Origin: Ahaetulla prasina
Lineage: Eukaryota; Chordata; Lepidosauria; Squamata; Colubridae
Length of the DNA stretch: 64,000 bases
Direction: 5' to 3'
Assembly (NCBI RefSeq): GCF_028640845.1
Contig: NC_080546.1
Span: forward strand, 76,077,551 to 76,141,550
Numbering within the stretch: position 1 is the stretch's first letter; every line of letters begins with the position of its first letter. Made by a program: the position numbers and the translations under genes. Below, piece by piece: positions 52,101 through 62,745 of this stretch. The notes under the pieces were generated by a model that did not search any database, had not been told where the DNA came from, and saw only the letters and a program-made list of their open reading frames with translations.

Positions 52101-52900
52101 ATGAAAAAATGATCAGGTGGTTATTTTGTTAAACATCTGAGAAGGTGTTTGGCAGAATTCTCATTAAAAAAGAAGCAAAATATAACAACAACCAAACCAG
52201 GAATGCCAGCGTGCCTTTATGAAAGGTGGTTGTGATAAGAGGCTAGAGTTTTACTCTTCAGCAGATAATTACAAGGATTTTAAAAGTGAGAAAAAGGCTT
52301 TTTGTATATTTATCAATACAAGAAAAACATATAATAAAACAAATAAGTTTAAATTCTAGAACCATTGCACAAATATAGAATTGGAGTTTGGTTGATAAAT
52401 GTGGTAAGACTGGTATTTGATGGAAATAAACCATGTGTGAAAATAGATGGAATGGTTGTCTAATGGTTCAACACAGCAAGGAGTAGGACAAAGAAATATG
52501 ATGTCCCCTTTAATGTTTAATATATTTATATGTTGTTCGATGTTTAAGGATTTGCTATCATTACATTAAAAGTATTTTACTTGTGGGTGTAAGTATATGC
52601 ACACCTTGGTACTCAAATGATGCTGCACTCTTGGCTGAGAACCTGAATGGTTTGCACTGAACATTAGGTAATTTGCCCAATACGGTAAAGGATTGTATCT
52701 AAAAGTTTAACTATCAGAGTCCAAGGTTGTTATATTTGCATGGAAATGGGACTGAATGATTCTACGTTTCATATAAATTGTGAAGTACAGAAAGTAATTG
52801 AGTGTATGTATCTTGGTAGAACGTTTATTGAAAAAGGAAAGATGGACAAAAGAGAAATATTAAGAAGTATTAATCTTCTTGTTATATATATACAAATGGC
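52101..52900 (+). mobile_element. Heavily decayed non-LTR RT (clade uncertain)
   Basis: Scattered plus-strand peptides look like RT: DGNKPCVKIDGMV (about 52420), a QG-x-x-SPLMFNIF-like block (about 52490-52530), and CMYLGRTFIEKGKMDKREIL (about 52806-52865, like the YLG-x-DG-x-EI block). Stops and frameshifts are frequent. It could be an RTE-like element. Confidence 0.45.
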
Positions 52901-52904
52901 TCTC

Positions 52905-52909
52905 TCTGT

Positions 52910-52956
<47 letters not shown>

Positions 52957-52965
52957 TGTGTGTTC
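52905..52965 (+). repeat. (TG)n microsatellite
   Basis: About 28 TG units with one A and two C interruptions. Confidence 0.95.
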
Positions 52966-52992
52966 CAGCATAACTCTGGAATGCCTTGAGCA

Positions 52993-53048
52993 ATTTCAAC
53001 CAACTTACTCTCTGGAAAAAATTTCAACCAACTTACTCTCTGGAAAAA
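52993..53048 (+). repeat. Perfect 28-bp tandem duplication
   Basis: ATTTCAACCAACTTACTCTC plus TGGAAAAA occurs twice in a row with no differences, so it is recent. It lies between two related TGTTCCAGCA-AACTCTG phrases (52961, 53108). Confidence 0.95.
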
Positions 53049-53238
53049 CATATTGTGGGGTAAGACACCTCTAACACCCCTCAGGGTGTGTGTGTCTATG
53101 TTTGTGTGTTCCAGCAAAACTCTGAAATGCCTGGGCCGCTGAAATTAAAAGGAAAGAATTATATCTATAGTGTCAAATCACAGTATTTTTGACAGTGATA
53201 GTGTGCATTTTGGATTCAAGTTCTGTTAAGATACAGCC

Positions 53239-53812
53239 TGTTGTGCCTTAAAATGGCTTCGACTGTACAGCACAATGGAGTTGCCATGGTAAAAGCTTCA
53301 CAGTACTCCACAAGGGAACTTTATTCGAACAGCTGGGAATTACTTCATTCCCAGCGTCGTTCAACTCAAAGAAAAACAAATGCCACCCAACACAAATTCC
53401 TCAGTTATCTAACAAGCCTTAGTCCAATTAGGCAAACTGCCAAAGGCCTGGCAAATGTCCAAAAGCCATAAAAACAAAGACATACACGAATCAGAAGACA
53501 GAGCAGCCACAACGTTGTTTTCCGGCAAAGCTGAAACACCGCTGCTGGTCTGTTTTAAGCCTTATGGGAGGGGCCAATCATCTCTTGGCCATACTCCCAA
53601 GTTGTCCTCTCTGCTTAAACTGCTCTTGCCTTCTGGCAGCTCTTCTCATACATGCATTAGGAACAGGCTCCTCCTGTTCCTCTGCCTCACTACTATCAGT
53701 CTCTGGAGGCTCTGGAGTCCGCACCTCACTTCCTGATGGCCCTGGCTTCACCTCAGCCTCATCGCTGTCCGACTCCATTGTCAGCTCCGTAGGCTGCTGA
53801 TGGACCACAACA
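53239..53812 (-). mobile_element. Solo LTR (574 bp), TGTTGTG family, subfamily 3
   Basis: TGTTGTGCCTTAAAATGGC at left and TGGACCACAACA at right. CCTTATGGGAGGGGCCAATC near 53562 is the reverse promoter region. The flanks CAGCC/TTTGT do not match. Confidence 0.85.
53578..53811 (-). CDS. Open frame inside minus-strand LTR (acidic protein with basic tail)
   Basis: About 77 residues from the LTR start; MESDSDEAEVKPGPSGSEVR, ETDSSEAEEQEEPVPNACM, then RRAARRQEQFKQRGQLGSMA. Shorter than the 44473 frame by an in-frame deletion of the first acidic part. Confidence 0.4.
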   Translation of the reverse strand, partial: VVVHQQPTELTMESDSDEAEVKPGPSGSEVRTPEPPETDSSEAEEQEEPVPNACMRRAARRQEQFKQRGQLGSMAKR

Positions 53813-54146
53813 TTTGTAAAAACATGTCCTGCTCATTTCTTATGTAGAAATGAGAGTTAAATATAGGTACTCCTTGACTTACGACAACAACTGAGCTAAG
53901 CCATACAGTTGTGAGTTTTGCTCCATTCCATGACCCTTCTTGTCACAGTTGTTACATTAGTCACATGGTTACTAAGTGACTCTGGCTTTCCCATTGACTG
54001 TGCTTGTCAAACAGTCGCAAAAGGTGATCGCAAGACCCTGGGACACGACAACCCTGATAAATGCATGCCAGTTTTATTTTATTTTATTTTATTTTATTTA
54101 TTTGTCACAACAGTATATATAGGCATAAGCATGAAATAACTATATG

Positions 54147-54410
54147 ATATATATTTTATTTACATTTATATCCCGCCCTTCTCCGAAGACTCAGGGCGGC
54201 TTACAGTGTGTAAGGCAATAGTCTCATTCTATTTGTATATATTTACAAAGTCAACATATTGCCCTCAACAATCTGGGTCCTCATTTTACCTACCTTATAA
54301 AGGATGGAAGGCTGAGTCAACCTTGGGCCTGGTGGGACTTGAACCTGCAGTAATTGCAGGCTGCTGTGTTTTAATAACAGGCTTCTTACAGCCTGAGCCA
54401 TCACGGCCCT
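54147..54410 (-). mobile_element. tRNA-derived SINE (family 2)
   Basis: ATATCCCGCCCTTCTCCGAA (tail), shared body, GGGACTTGAACCTGCAG (box B side) and GCCTGAGCCATCACGG (box A side), all on the minus strand. Confidence 0.85.
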
Positions 54411-54602
54411 GTAAGCATAAGTATGTAATAACTATACAAATTGGATACAATTAAAGAGAACATTAGGACAGGAATGGTAGGCACGCTGGTGCTCTTATGC
54501 ACACCCCTTACAGACCTCTTAGGAATGGGGTGAGGTCAATAGTACATAGTCTTTGGTTAAAGCTTTGGGGATTTTGGAAAGAGTCCACAGAGTCAGGTAG
54601 TG

Positions 54603-54991
54603 TTAAATTTAAATTTAACTTTAAATTTAGATTTAAACTTAATGTTAACCACTTTAATCTAGATTGCAGAAAATATGACTTCTGTAACAGAATCATCAGT
54701 GCTTGGAACACTTTACCTGATTCTGTGGTCTCTTCCCATAATCCCAAAAGCTTTAACCAAAAACTTTCTACTATTGACCTCACCCCATTCCTAAGAGGAC
54801 CATAAGGGGCGTGCATAAGAGCACAAACGTGCCTACCGTTCCTGTCCTATTGTTTTTCTTTTTCTTCATAATATATATATATGCTTATACCTCCTTATAT
54901 TTCTTCATATATATGTTTATATACTATATAATCTTTTTGTGTGATACTTATGTATATTGTTGTGATAAAATAAATAAATAAAAATAAAAAA

Positions 54992-55023
<32 letters not shown>

Positions 55024-55025
55024 AT
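54603..55025 (+). mobile_element. Rex1-like LINE 3' end inside an inverted copy of itself
   Basis: The peptide NRIISAWNTLPDSVVSSHNP and STIDLTPFLRG is the Rex1-like C terminus. The 3' end is TTGTGATAAAATAAATAAAT then (TAAA)n. It interrupts the minus copy between GTCAGGTAGTG and GTGTATTCC, which are contiguous at 62990-63005. Confidence 0.8.
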
Positions 55026-55142
55026 GGTGTATTCCAAGTATTAACAACTCTGTTACTGAATTCATATTTTCTGCAATCAAGATTGGAGCGGTTAACATTA
55101 AGCTTAAATCTATTGTGTGCTCGTGTATTGTTGCAATTGAAG

Positions 55143-55430
55143 TTTTTTTTATTATTATTATTTGAATTTATATCCCACCCTTCTCCAAAGACTCAGGGCG
55201 GCTTACATTGTGTAAGGCAATAGTCTCATTCATTTGTATATTATATACAAAGTCAACTTGTATTGCCCCCCCAACAATCTGGGTCCTCATTTTACCTACC
55301 TTATAAAGGATGGAAGGCTGAGTCAACCTTGGGCCTGGTGGGACTCGAGCCTGCAGTAATTGTAATTGCAGGCAGCTGTGTGTTAATAACAGACTGCATT
55401 AGCCTGTTGAGCCACTTCCCAGCCCTTGAA
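55143..55430 (-). mobile_element. tRNA-derived SINE (family 2)
   Basis: Poly-T and (ATT)n, then TATATCCCACCCTTCTCCAA, shared body, GGGACTCGAGCCTGCAGTAA and TTGAGCCACTTCCCAGCC. Confidence 0.85.
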
Positions 55431-55432
55431 GT

Positions 55433-55495
55433 AATGTCCTTCCAGTTGAAGACTACTTTAACCCAGTTGAAGTAGTCTTCAACTGGAAGGACATT
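55433..55495. repeat. Perfect 25-bp inverted repeat, 13-nt loop
   Basis: 55433-55457 is the exact reverse complement of 55471-55495 (arm contains CCTTCCAGTTGAAGACTACT). The right arm is native Rex1-like sequence (compare about 63088-63125). The left arm is extra. Confidence 0.95.
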
Positions 55496-55722
55496 ATAAT
55501 AGATGATTTTATGAGTTAAACTCAGGTCATGTTGAAGGCGGCGGAGTTCTAAATTTTCTAAACCCAGGATTTCAAGTCTGGTGGCATAAGGTATTTTGTT
55601 GTAAGCAGAGGAGTGGAGAACTCTTCTTGTAAAATATTTCTGGACATGCTTAATTGTATTAATGTCCAAAATGTGGTATGGGTTTCAGACAGGCGAGCTT
55701 CCAGACAGTTGCCAAGCATATG

Positions 55723-56865
55723 AATTCTGTGTGGGGTGCCGCAGGGGTCAGTGCTCTCGCCTCTCCTGTTTAACATCTATATGAAGCCGCTGGGTGAGAT
55801 CATCCGTGGTTTGGGGGTGAGTTGTCATCTGTACGCTGATGATACGCAGCTGTACATCTCCACCCCTAACCACCCCAACGAAGCTGTTGAAGTGATGTCC
55901 CAGTGCCTGGAGGCCGTGCGGGTCTGGATGGGGAAAAACAGGCTCCAACTCAACCCGTCCAAGACTGAGTGGCTGTGGATGTTGGCATCCCGGTATAATC
56001 AGTTGATTCCATCACTGACTGTGGGGGGCGACTTGTTGGCCCCCAGGGGGAAGGTCCACAATCTTGGCATCCTCCTGGATGCATGGCTGTCGTTAGAAGA
56101 CCATATGACGGCCGTTGCCAGAGGGGCTTTTTATCAGGTTCGCCTGATACGCTGGTTGCGTCCCTTCCTGGACTGGGATGCCCTGTACATGGTCACTCAT
56201 GCCCTCGTCACTTCCCGTCTGGACTACTGCAAAGCTCTCTACATGGGGCTCCCCTTGACGGGTACCCAGAGGCTTCAACTGGTCCAGAATGCGGCCGTGC
56301 GGGTGATAGTGGAAGTGGCTCGAGGCTCCCATATAACACCTATCCTGCGCGGGCTGCACTGGCTTCTGGTTGTCTTCCGGGTGAAATTTAAGGTGTTAGT
56401 GACCGTCTTTAAAGCGCTCCATGGCTCAGGATCTGGATACTTACGGGACCGCCTGCTGCCACCGGTGGCCTCCCATTGACCAGTGTGCTCCCATAGAGAG
56501 GGTTTCTTCAGGGTGCCGTCGGCCAGACAATGTCGGCCGGCGACCCCCAGGGGGAGGGCCTTCTCTGTGGGGGCCCCAGCTCTCTGGAACGAACTACCTC
56601 CAACGTTGCGCCAACTCTCTGACCTCCAAGCCTTCCGGCGTGAACTGAAGACTATTTTATTTCATCGAGCAGGACTGGCCTAATAGTTTTTAATACTTTT
56701 AATTAGTTTTTTAATGGGTTTTAGCAAATTTTTACATTTTGGCCAATTTAAATTTTTTTTAAAATTGCTCTTAATTTTTGTATTATTGCTTTTACTCGGC
56801 TGTAAACCGCCCTGAGTCCTCCGGGAGAAAGGCGGTATAAAAGTTGAAATAATAAATAAATAAAT
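55723..56865 (+). mobile_element. L2 LINE 3' part (RT C-terminal half)
   Basis: The frame from 55736 gives [29 protein letters not shown] (catalytic YADD at about 55835), [34 protein letters not shown] and a frameshift before LWNELPPTLRQL. It ends CCGCCCTGAGTCCTCCGGGA and (AATA)n. Duplication ATTCTG at both ends (about 55716 and 56868). Confidence 0.9.
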
Positions 56866-56995
56866 AAATTCTGATCATTGGGATGCTACAAAGATCGTAA
56901 ATATGAAAAGCAGTCATAAGTCCTTTTTTTCAGTGCCACTGTAACTTCTCATGATCACTAAATGAATGGTTGTAAAGTCGAGGACATCGTATAAT

Positions 56996-57840
56996 AGTGC
57001 TGATAATGAAATAGTATGATATGTATGTATGAAATTATAAACTATATTTATAGTTTAAATCATTAAAAATGAAGCTGGTCTTGCTGATTTCAAAGAGATT
57101 TCTTTGAAGTAGGTGTACTACTTTGTACTTCAAAGACAAAGAGAGTTAGACTGAAGACTCATTCTCTTTGTCTTTTTATCGATATAAAATTTAAATGCAA
57201 ATTCCTTGGAAATCTATTTTGTGGAGTATTAATAAATATATACTTTATTTTGCATCTTTGCATTATTTGTCATTAATCAGAAGAGTTTATAATCCTTAGT
57301 GTAATCAGTTACCATTTACAAAGGGAATCAATATTCACTCTTAATTATGCTTAAAATATTACTTGAACTCACAATTTAAATAGATGTTTGCCCTTGGAAG
57401 TCTGTTCGTAGAAGATAATGCTTAAATTGCAGATTTGTATTTTATCTCCAGTCTTCTATTTTAAAACTATGCTGTTAATTTAAGCAAGAATGTTATTTTA
57501 CAGTTGGGGTATCTTAAAGGTGAGATCCAGTATTTTGGAAGAATTGCATTGCTAGCAGCAAAACTGTTACTTCTTTAGACCTGAAACAAATATATTTCGC
57601 TGACATAGTTTTAAGTACAAAATGACTCCAGGAAGCCATTATCTTGCAAGGATCAAAAAAGCTGGTTCTGTATAAGATCTATTGTGGTATTCCCAGAAGA
57701 ACCATTTCCTTAAACAAAGACTCGTAAATTCTGAAGGTCCCACTGCTCTCCCCTCTTCGTGACAGCATTCAGCACCAATGTGCCTTGAAACAAGGAAGTT
57801 GAGCCTAACATCCATGCTCTAGAATAGCGTTAGGTAAAAG
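56996..57840. other. No recognised feature
   Basis: AT-rich sequence. A 13-bp perfect inverted repeat (57132-57144 / 57163-57175, AAAGACAAAGAGA) is the only structure seen. Confidence 0.5.
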
Positions 57841-57846
57841 AAAAGG

Positions 57847-58195
57847 TTCCCCTCACACATATGTGCTAGTCGTTCCCAACTCTAGGGGGCGGTGTTCATC
57901 TCTGTTTCAAAGCTGAAGAGCCAGTGCTGTCCAAAGATGTCTCCATGGTCATGTGGCCAGCATGACTAAATGCCAAAGGTGCACGGAACGCTGTTACCTT
58001 CCCACCAAAGGTGGTCCCTATTTTTCTACTTGCATTTTTTGCGTGCTTTTGAACTGCTAGGTCGGCAGAAGCTGGGACAAGTAACGGGAGCTCACCCCGT
58101 TATGTGATACTAGGGATTTGAACCGCTGAATTGCTGACCTTCTGATCGACAAGCTCAGTGTCTTAGTCACTGATCCACCACATCCCTTTTAATTG
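57847..58195 (-). mobile_element. Sauria-type SINE, near full length
   Basis: Read on the minus strand: GGTGGATCAGTGACTAAGAC (head), TTCAAATCCCTAGTATCACA (box B side), GGGTGAGCTCCCGTTACTTG, AAGTAGAAAAATAGGGACCA, CCACATGACCATGGAGACAT and the 3' part CTAGAGTTGGGAACGACTAG-GAGGGGAACCTTTT. Confidence 0.88.
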
Positions 58196-59036
58196 AGTCT
58201 ACTAGTGACCTGCTAATACATTTAGAAAGTTTTTATTTTTCTCAATTCCAAATGATTCTGAATTTTATTTATATCTTCCCTGGTAGCTATCTTATTCTGT
58301 TTTGTTTTGTTTTTGTAAACATTTCTTATACCTCTTCATCCAAATCATTCACTTTAAAAAAATTGGAAGAACCAGGATTGATTACTCTTGGGGAACAATG
58401 CTCACATAACTCCCCCAATATATGGTGAAATTGACAGAGAAGATCTATTATCTCTACTTGTGCATTTTTTTTTTCAAACTACTTTATGAATCATTTTAAA
58501 GTTGGAAATGTCGCCCACATACCACTGGCTTCTGCCAACTGATATCTAAAGTATGACTCTGTCAGTTATTTGTATTAAATGCTTTGGAGAGGGATAATTT
58601 CTCTATATTCCAGTTCAACCATTGCTTCTTCTTGTATATGGCTGTGATCACAGAAATAATTACGCTCAATCAAAACTGCCAATGAGGAACAAAAGTTGCT
58701 CATTTTTCTACTATTTTGTTATTACACCTTGCTGCGCTGTTTAGGAATAACCTGACATGGCATCCTCTAATGTAATTAGTAATGAATGGCAGAATCACAG
58801 TTCATGATTATTATGGAGCACACTTTGGGTAATTGTGCCAGTGCTAAAAAAAAATGCCTTCTGGGTAACTTAAATTAATGTCTAAAGCAAAGTACTGTTA
58901 AGAGTAATGATGTACATGAAAGAATTGCTTGTGATTAGACTTCTGGAGTACATATTAAAACAAGAATGTCTGCTTGGATGCTTTGAATCAGAATGAAAGT
59001 AGATGAAATTTATTACTAACATGAAACAATGTCATG
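58196..59036. other. No recognised feature
   Basis: AT-rich sequence with no supported gene or repeat. Confidence 0.5.
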
Positions 59037-59044
59037 TTCTAGGC

Positions 59045-59553
59045 CAGTGGTAGTCAACCTGGTCCCTACTGCCCACTAGTGGGCGTTCCAGCTTTCATGG
59101 TGGGCGGTAGGGGTTTTGTCCGATATTGAAGCACTTTCTTTTTTTTTAATTTAATTGACTTTTTAAAAAATTTTCATAGCATTATTTAAAAATATTTTCA
59201 TTAGTTTTCATAAAAGTCCCCGTAACAATTTAAATTTCTGAAAATTTGTATCGCCTGCGCATAAGTTTAGTTCACGTTATGTAAGTGAAATTAAATGGCG
59301 CTATAGTGCAACCGCAAACAAAAGAGCCTCATCCCAGAATAGCTCACGCATCTCCCCCCACACCACCCAGCTGTAACAGACAAGCAGAGCTGGTAGTTGG
59401 CGGCCCCCCTAAACCCAATCCATGATGCGTAAGAGGCATGCGCAGACAACAATACATGGTGCATTACTGTGGAACCGGTGGGCGATTAGAAAATTTTACT
59501 ACTAACAGAGATACAAAGGTGGGCAGTAGGTATAAAAAGGTTGACTACCCCTG
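59045..59553 (+). mobile_element. hAT non-autonomous element (about 509 bp)
   Basis: CAGTGGTAGTCAACC to GGTTGACTACCCCTG, flanked by TTCTAGGC and TTCTAGAC (7 of 8). Same family as 24597-25115, opposite orientation. Confidence 0.93.
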
Positions 59554-59660
59554 TTCTAGACTATTATTTTTTTTTATGAATGTGTTGTATGAAAACAAGG
59601 TAAGGTCAGAAAGTTGGCAGAAAATGGCAGTGGATGTTAAAGTAGCAAAGTTTCAAGGAA

Positions 59661-59726
59661 AGAAAGAAGGAAGGAAGGAAGGAAGGAAGGAAGGAAGGAA
59701 GGAAGGAAGGAAGGAAGGAAGGAAGG
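59661..59726 (+). repeat. (GGAA)n microsatellite
   Basis: About 15 GGAA units after a short AAAGAA lead. Confidence 0.97.
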
Positions 59727-59789
59727 ACAAGTCCTTTTAAAAGTTATACTAAAACTGTTATACAAAAGGTATTTAAGAGTTATAGCTTC

Positions 59790-59856
59790 TATGTCTGTCT
59801 GTCTGTCTGTCCGTCCGTCCGTCCATCCATCCATCCATCCATCCATCCATCCATCC

Positions 59857-59939
<83 letters not shown>

Positions 59940-60110
59940 CATCCAGTGGTGGGATTCAGCCAGTTCGCACCACTTTGAGAGAACTGGTTGTTAACTTTCT
60001 GAGCAGTTTGGTGAACTGGTAGTGGGAAGAAATCATTAGGGCAGAGAACCGGTTGTTAAATTATTTGAATCCCATCACTGTATCTATCTATCATCTATCT
60101 ATCATCACCT
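59790..60110 (+). repeat. Compound (TGTC)(CGTC)(CATC)(TATC) microsatellite, interrupted by a MITE
   Basis: Stepwise units: TGTC, CGTC, CATC, then TATC to 59943. The TATC phase resumes at 60081 after the hAT-M2 element. Confidence 0.97.
59944..60080 (-). mobile_element. hAT-M2 MITE (137 bp) inside a microsatellite
   Basis: CAGTGGTGGGATTCAGCC to GAATCCCATCACTG, with flanking 8-mers TATCCATC and TATCTATC (7 of 8). Opposite orientation to the 32966 copy. Confidence 0.95.
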
Positions 60111-60844
60111 TTGAATTTATTTGCCGCCCATCTCATAACAAAACAACTCCCTAAATATCTTTTAAAAAGAATAAAAATAGAACTTCCAATCACGATAAAA
60201 CCTAGTTAAAAATGGGATTGAGGGATCCGGATATGGGGCAGGGGGAAGGGATTACCTCTTAATTCAACACCACCTCCAATGTGATGCTATCCCATTAGGG
60301 CTCCACGCCATCTGGCAGAGCCAGTTCTTCAGGTTCTTGTGTAAGGGCAGAAAAGTGGGAGCCAATCTCACCTCAGGGGGTGATATGTTCCAAAAGGAAA
60401 GAGCCATGGCAGAGAAGATCTTTCTCTTGCACCCTGTCAGCTGGAATTCCTTGACTGATGGGTCTGTCGTAGAGTGTGCAAAATCTTTCAATTTTCCATT
60501 TCCAAACATTACAGGTGCTCAAAAGTTGTGACATGCCTTGGGGATTGTAAGTGTAATTTGGTTACTTTAATATAATTTAGATAATTTAGGTAAGTAACTA
60601 CATAAATATCATAACATTTTAACATTTTGTTTGGTTCATTACGGCATGCCTCTTCTGCCAGCACAGGTGAGGCAGGTCAGTCATAATGGGGTGACATAGT
60701 TCTCAAGTAGCCTGGACCCATATCTTTATAAGCTTAATAGTTTATTGCATATTTTATCTCTGCTGTAAGAAAATTGTTGTTGGTATGTCAAAGGCTACAA
60801 ACTGCTCATCTGTATCTGCTAAATCACCTCGCCAGGCTCCAAAC
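60111..60844. other. Possible old CR1/RT fragment, otherwise nothing
   Basis: The minus strand of 60264-60509 has an AMALSFWNISPPEVRLAPTF phrase that recalls the LINE end FWN-LPxEV. Too weak to bound a feature. Confidence 0.3.
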
Positions 60845-61290
60845 TACGGGTGGGCTTCAAAAATTTTAGCAAGGGGTTCTCTGCCCGGTTGCTGGGTGGG
60901 CGTGGGCGTGGTGGGTATGACCTGGTTGGCTTCCTGCACCATGATGGGGGGGCATTTTTTGCCCTCCCCAGGCTCTGGAGGCTTTCCTCAAGTCTCCGGG
61001 AGGGCCAAAATGGCCTCCCCTGGGCCTCCGGAGGCCTTCAGAATTTGGAAATGGGCCTTCTTTCTGGCTTTCTCAAACTTCCAGTAGGCCTGTTTTTCAC
61101 TCTCCCTGATCCTCCGTGCGCACCCTGCACTTACCTGCATTCAAAATGGGTTGTGTGGGGACTCCTGGGAGGGGCGGGATGGGTGGAGCCAGCCAGGAGT
61201 GGGATTTGCAGGTTCTCCAAACTGCACAGAATCTTAGCGAGAGGTTCTACTAAACCCCTGCAAACCGCCAGCAGCCCAGCCCTGCTCCAA
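60845..61290. mobile_element. Probable hAT-like non-autonomous element
   Basis: GGGTGGGCTTCAAAAATTTT with GGTTCTCTGCCCGG at left, and GCAGGTTCTCCAAACTGCAC, GCGAGAGGTTCTACTAAACC at right. These resemble other hAT-M1-like ends, with a GC-rich core of CCTCCGGAGGCC-type phrases. Ends and duplication not resolved. Confidence 0.5.
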
Positions 61291-61837
61291 ACAATAATAA
61301 TCTTCTCTAATGCAAAGTTGCTAATCAAATAATAAAAAAATGGAATTGGTGAACATTCATAAGCTCATCTTCTTTCCCTTGAATTTTCTATAATTGCAGT
61401 ATAATTATAACCTTTCAGAAGAATTTAACCTTTGTGCAGATTTTTCCTCCGCTCGTGGAAACAACCTTGATCTATAACTTTATCTAAGGCTACAGTATCT
61501 TCCCCCAAAGCTAAATACCTGCGTTCTTTGTCTTCAGAACCAAGTGAAAACTGAGAAAGGGCAGACAGAAATAAATGGACCATAATAAAGAGAACATCAG
61601 AAGAAAAGGCGAAGTGTTCAGAATTTGCTACTCAAGGATTATCAAAGATATGAAAGACCAGGAATTGATATGAAGATGAAAGTTGACAGGGTGAATGTAC
61701 AAAGCAAGCAATATAAACAGAGCCAGACAAATATTTATAGATTAGCTGAGGTTATAGAATATGCATAGAGATTGATTTTTCCTTCTCTGCTCTTCTGAGA
61801 GATTTTTTTTTTTAAATGCAAATAGAAAGTGTAGATT
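61291..61837. other. No recognised feature
   Basis: No supported gene or repeat. Confidence 0.5.
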
Positions 61838-61916
61838 GGAAAGGAAAGGAAAGGAAAGGAAAGGAAAGGAAAGGAAAGGAAAGGAAAGGAAAGGAAAGGA
61901 AAGGAAAGGAAAGGAA
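61838..61916 (+). repeat. (AAAGG)n microsatellite
   Basis: About 15 pure AAAGG units. The minus-strand FPFLS repeat frame is an artefact of it. Confidence 0.97.
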
Positions 61917-62700
61917 CAAACTAGCATCCAGCTTGACCTTCATTTCTTCAGCAGTATTTTCAGCCTAAGGTACTGAGCTAAAATGTAGGCTTAATGTTTT
62001 CATTATTAACATCTTGCTTGCAGCTAATATGCTTTGGGAAAATAATTTGGATTAAATGTTTTCTTTACCCATTGTAGCCAGCAGATATAGAAAGTAAGTT
62101 TTCCATTTTGGTAAAATCTTATCTTTTAATTTCCTATTTCATCACCCAGTTTTGATTTTGACTGGCTTGGATTGTTCAGTCCTTCTGTGAATGGAATAGT
62201 TAACATGCAGTATTTTGTTTTATTTTTTGCTTCTTCCCCAATGTAAAATTTTCTAGGTTGTGGGAAAAACCTACCTTATTTTAACTAAGGTACCAAAGAA
62301 TTTGGAGATACTGTAGATGCCATATGGTATCTTTTTGGGACATGCATAATAACAAATAATGGCCTTGGCTCTGGTTTATTCCACAGCAGAATATTGTGCC
62401 GGCGTGTGGCTTAACAGAGTCCACACCAAAATGGCTATTCTTGTTCTTCCATATCTGAATCAATGTTAATATCTGAATCAATGTTAATAAACCAAATGAT
62501 AGGGGTTTTTTTAAAATAAAAAAACTGAATTATTTTCAATCCCATTCTTTATATGCCAAAGTCATGATGATAAAATACTTTTTTGTTAGCCACCTTTTTC
62601 CGTTTTATGCTTTTTTCTCTACATTTTGAAGAAATGCACTATAAATTGTATGACATAAAATAAAGATGTTAGAAAGCATTCTAATCTGAATGTACCTAAG
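61917..62700. other. No recognised feature
   Basis: AT-rich. A short direct duplication (AATATCTGAATCAATGTTAA) occurs at about 62451-62487. Confidence 0.5.
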
Positions 62701-62701
62701 T

Positions 62702-62745
62702 ATTGTTGTTGTTGTTGTTGTTGTTATTATTATTAGTAGTAGTAT
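62702..62745 (+). repeat. (TTG)n(TTA)n(GTA)n microsatellite
   Basis: About seven TTG units passing into TTA and AGT units at the tail of the Rex1-like element that follows. Confidence 0.9.

Larger units (their letters stand above)
54072..55697 (-). mobile_element. Rex1-like LINE 3' part, itself split by four later events
   Basis: The (TTTTA)n tail at 54074-54105, 3' UTR, RT end, and thumb (55669-55301 minus: HVQKYFTRRVLHSSAYNKIP, ATRLEILGLENLELRRLQHD) run from left to right. Later insertions or rearrangements: SINE 54147-54410, a plus-strand Rex1-like copy 54603-55025, SINE 55143-55430 and a foldback at 55433-55495. Confidence 0.8.
53862..56995 (+). mobile_element. Family D DNA repeat carrying two LINE insertions
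   Basis: Three pieces: 53862-54071 (TAGGTACTCCTTGACTTACG to ATGCATGCCAG), 55697-55722 (CAGTTGCCAAGCATATGAAT) and 56866-56995 (GATCATTGGGATGCTAC to AGTCGAGGACATCGTA). They line up as one element of about 370 bp. Confidence 0.7.

Noticed and set aside
54478..54840. Twin-priming explanation for the foldback
   Set aside because: The two arms repeat the same segment, while twin priming would split non-overlapping segments; nesting fits better.
59637..59994. Repeat proteins (MDGWMDGW, YLSIYLSI, GRKEGRKE)
   Set aside because: Translations of tetranucleotide microsatellites.
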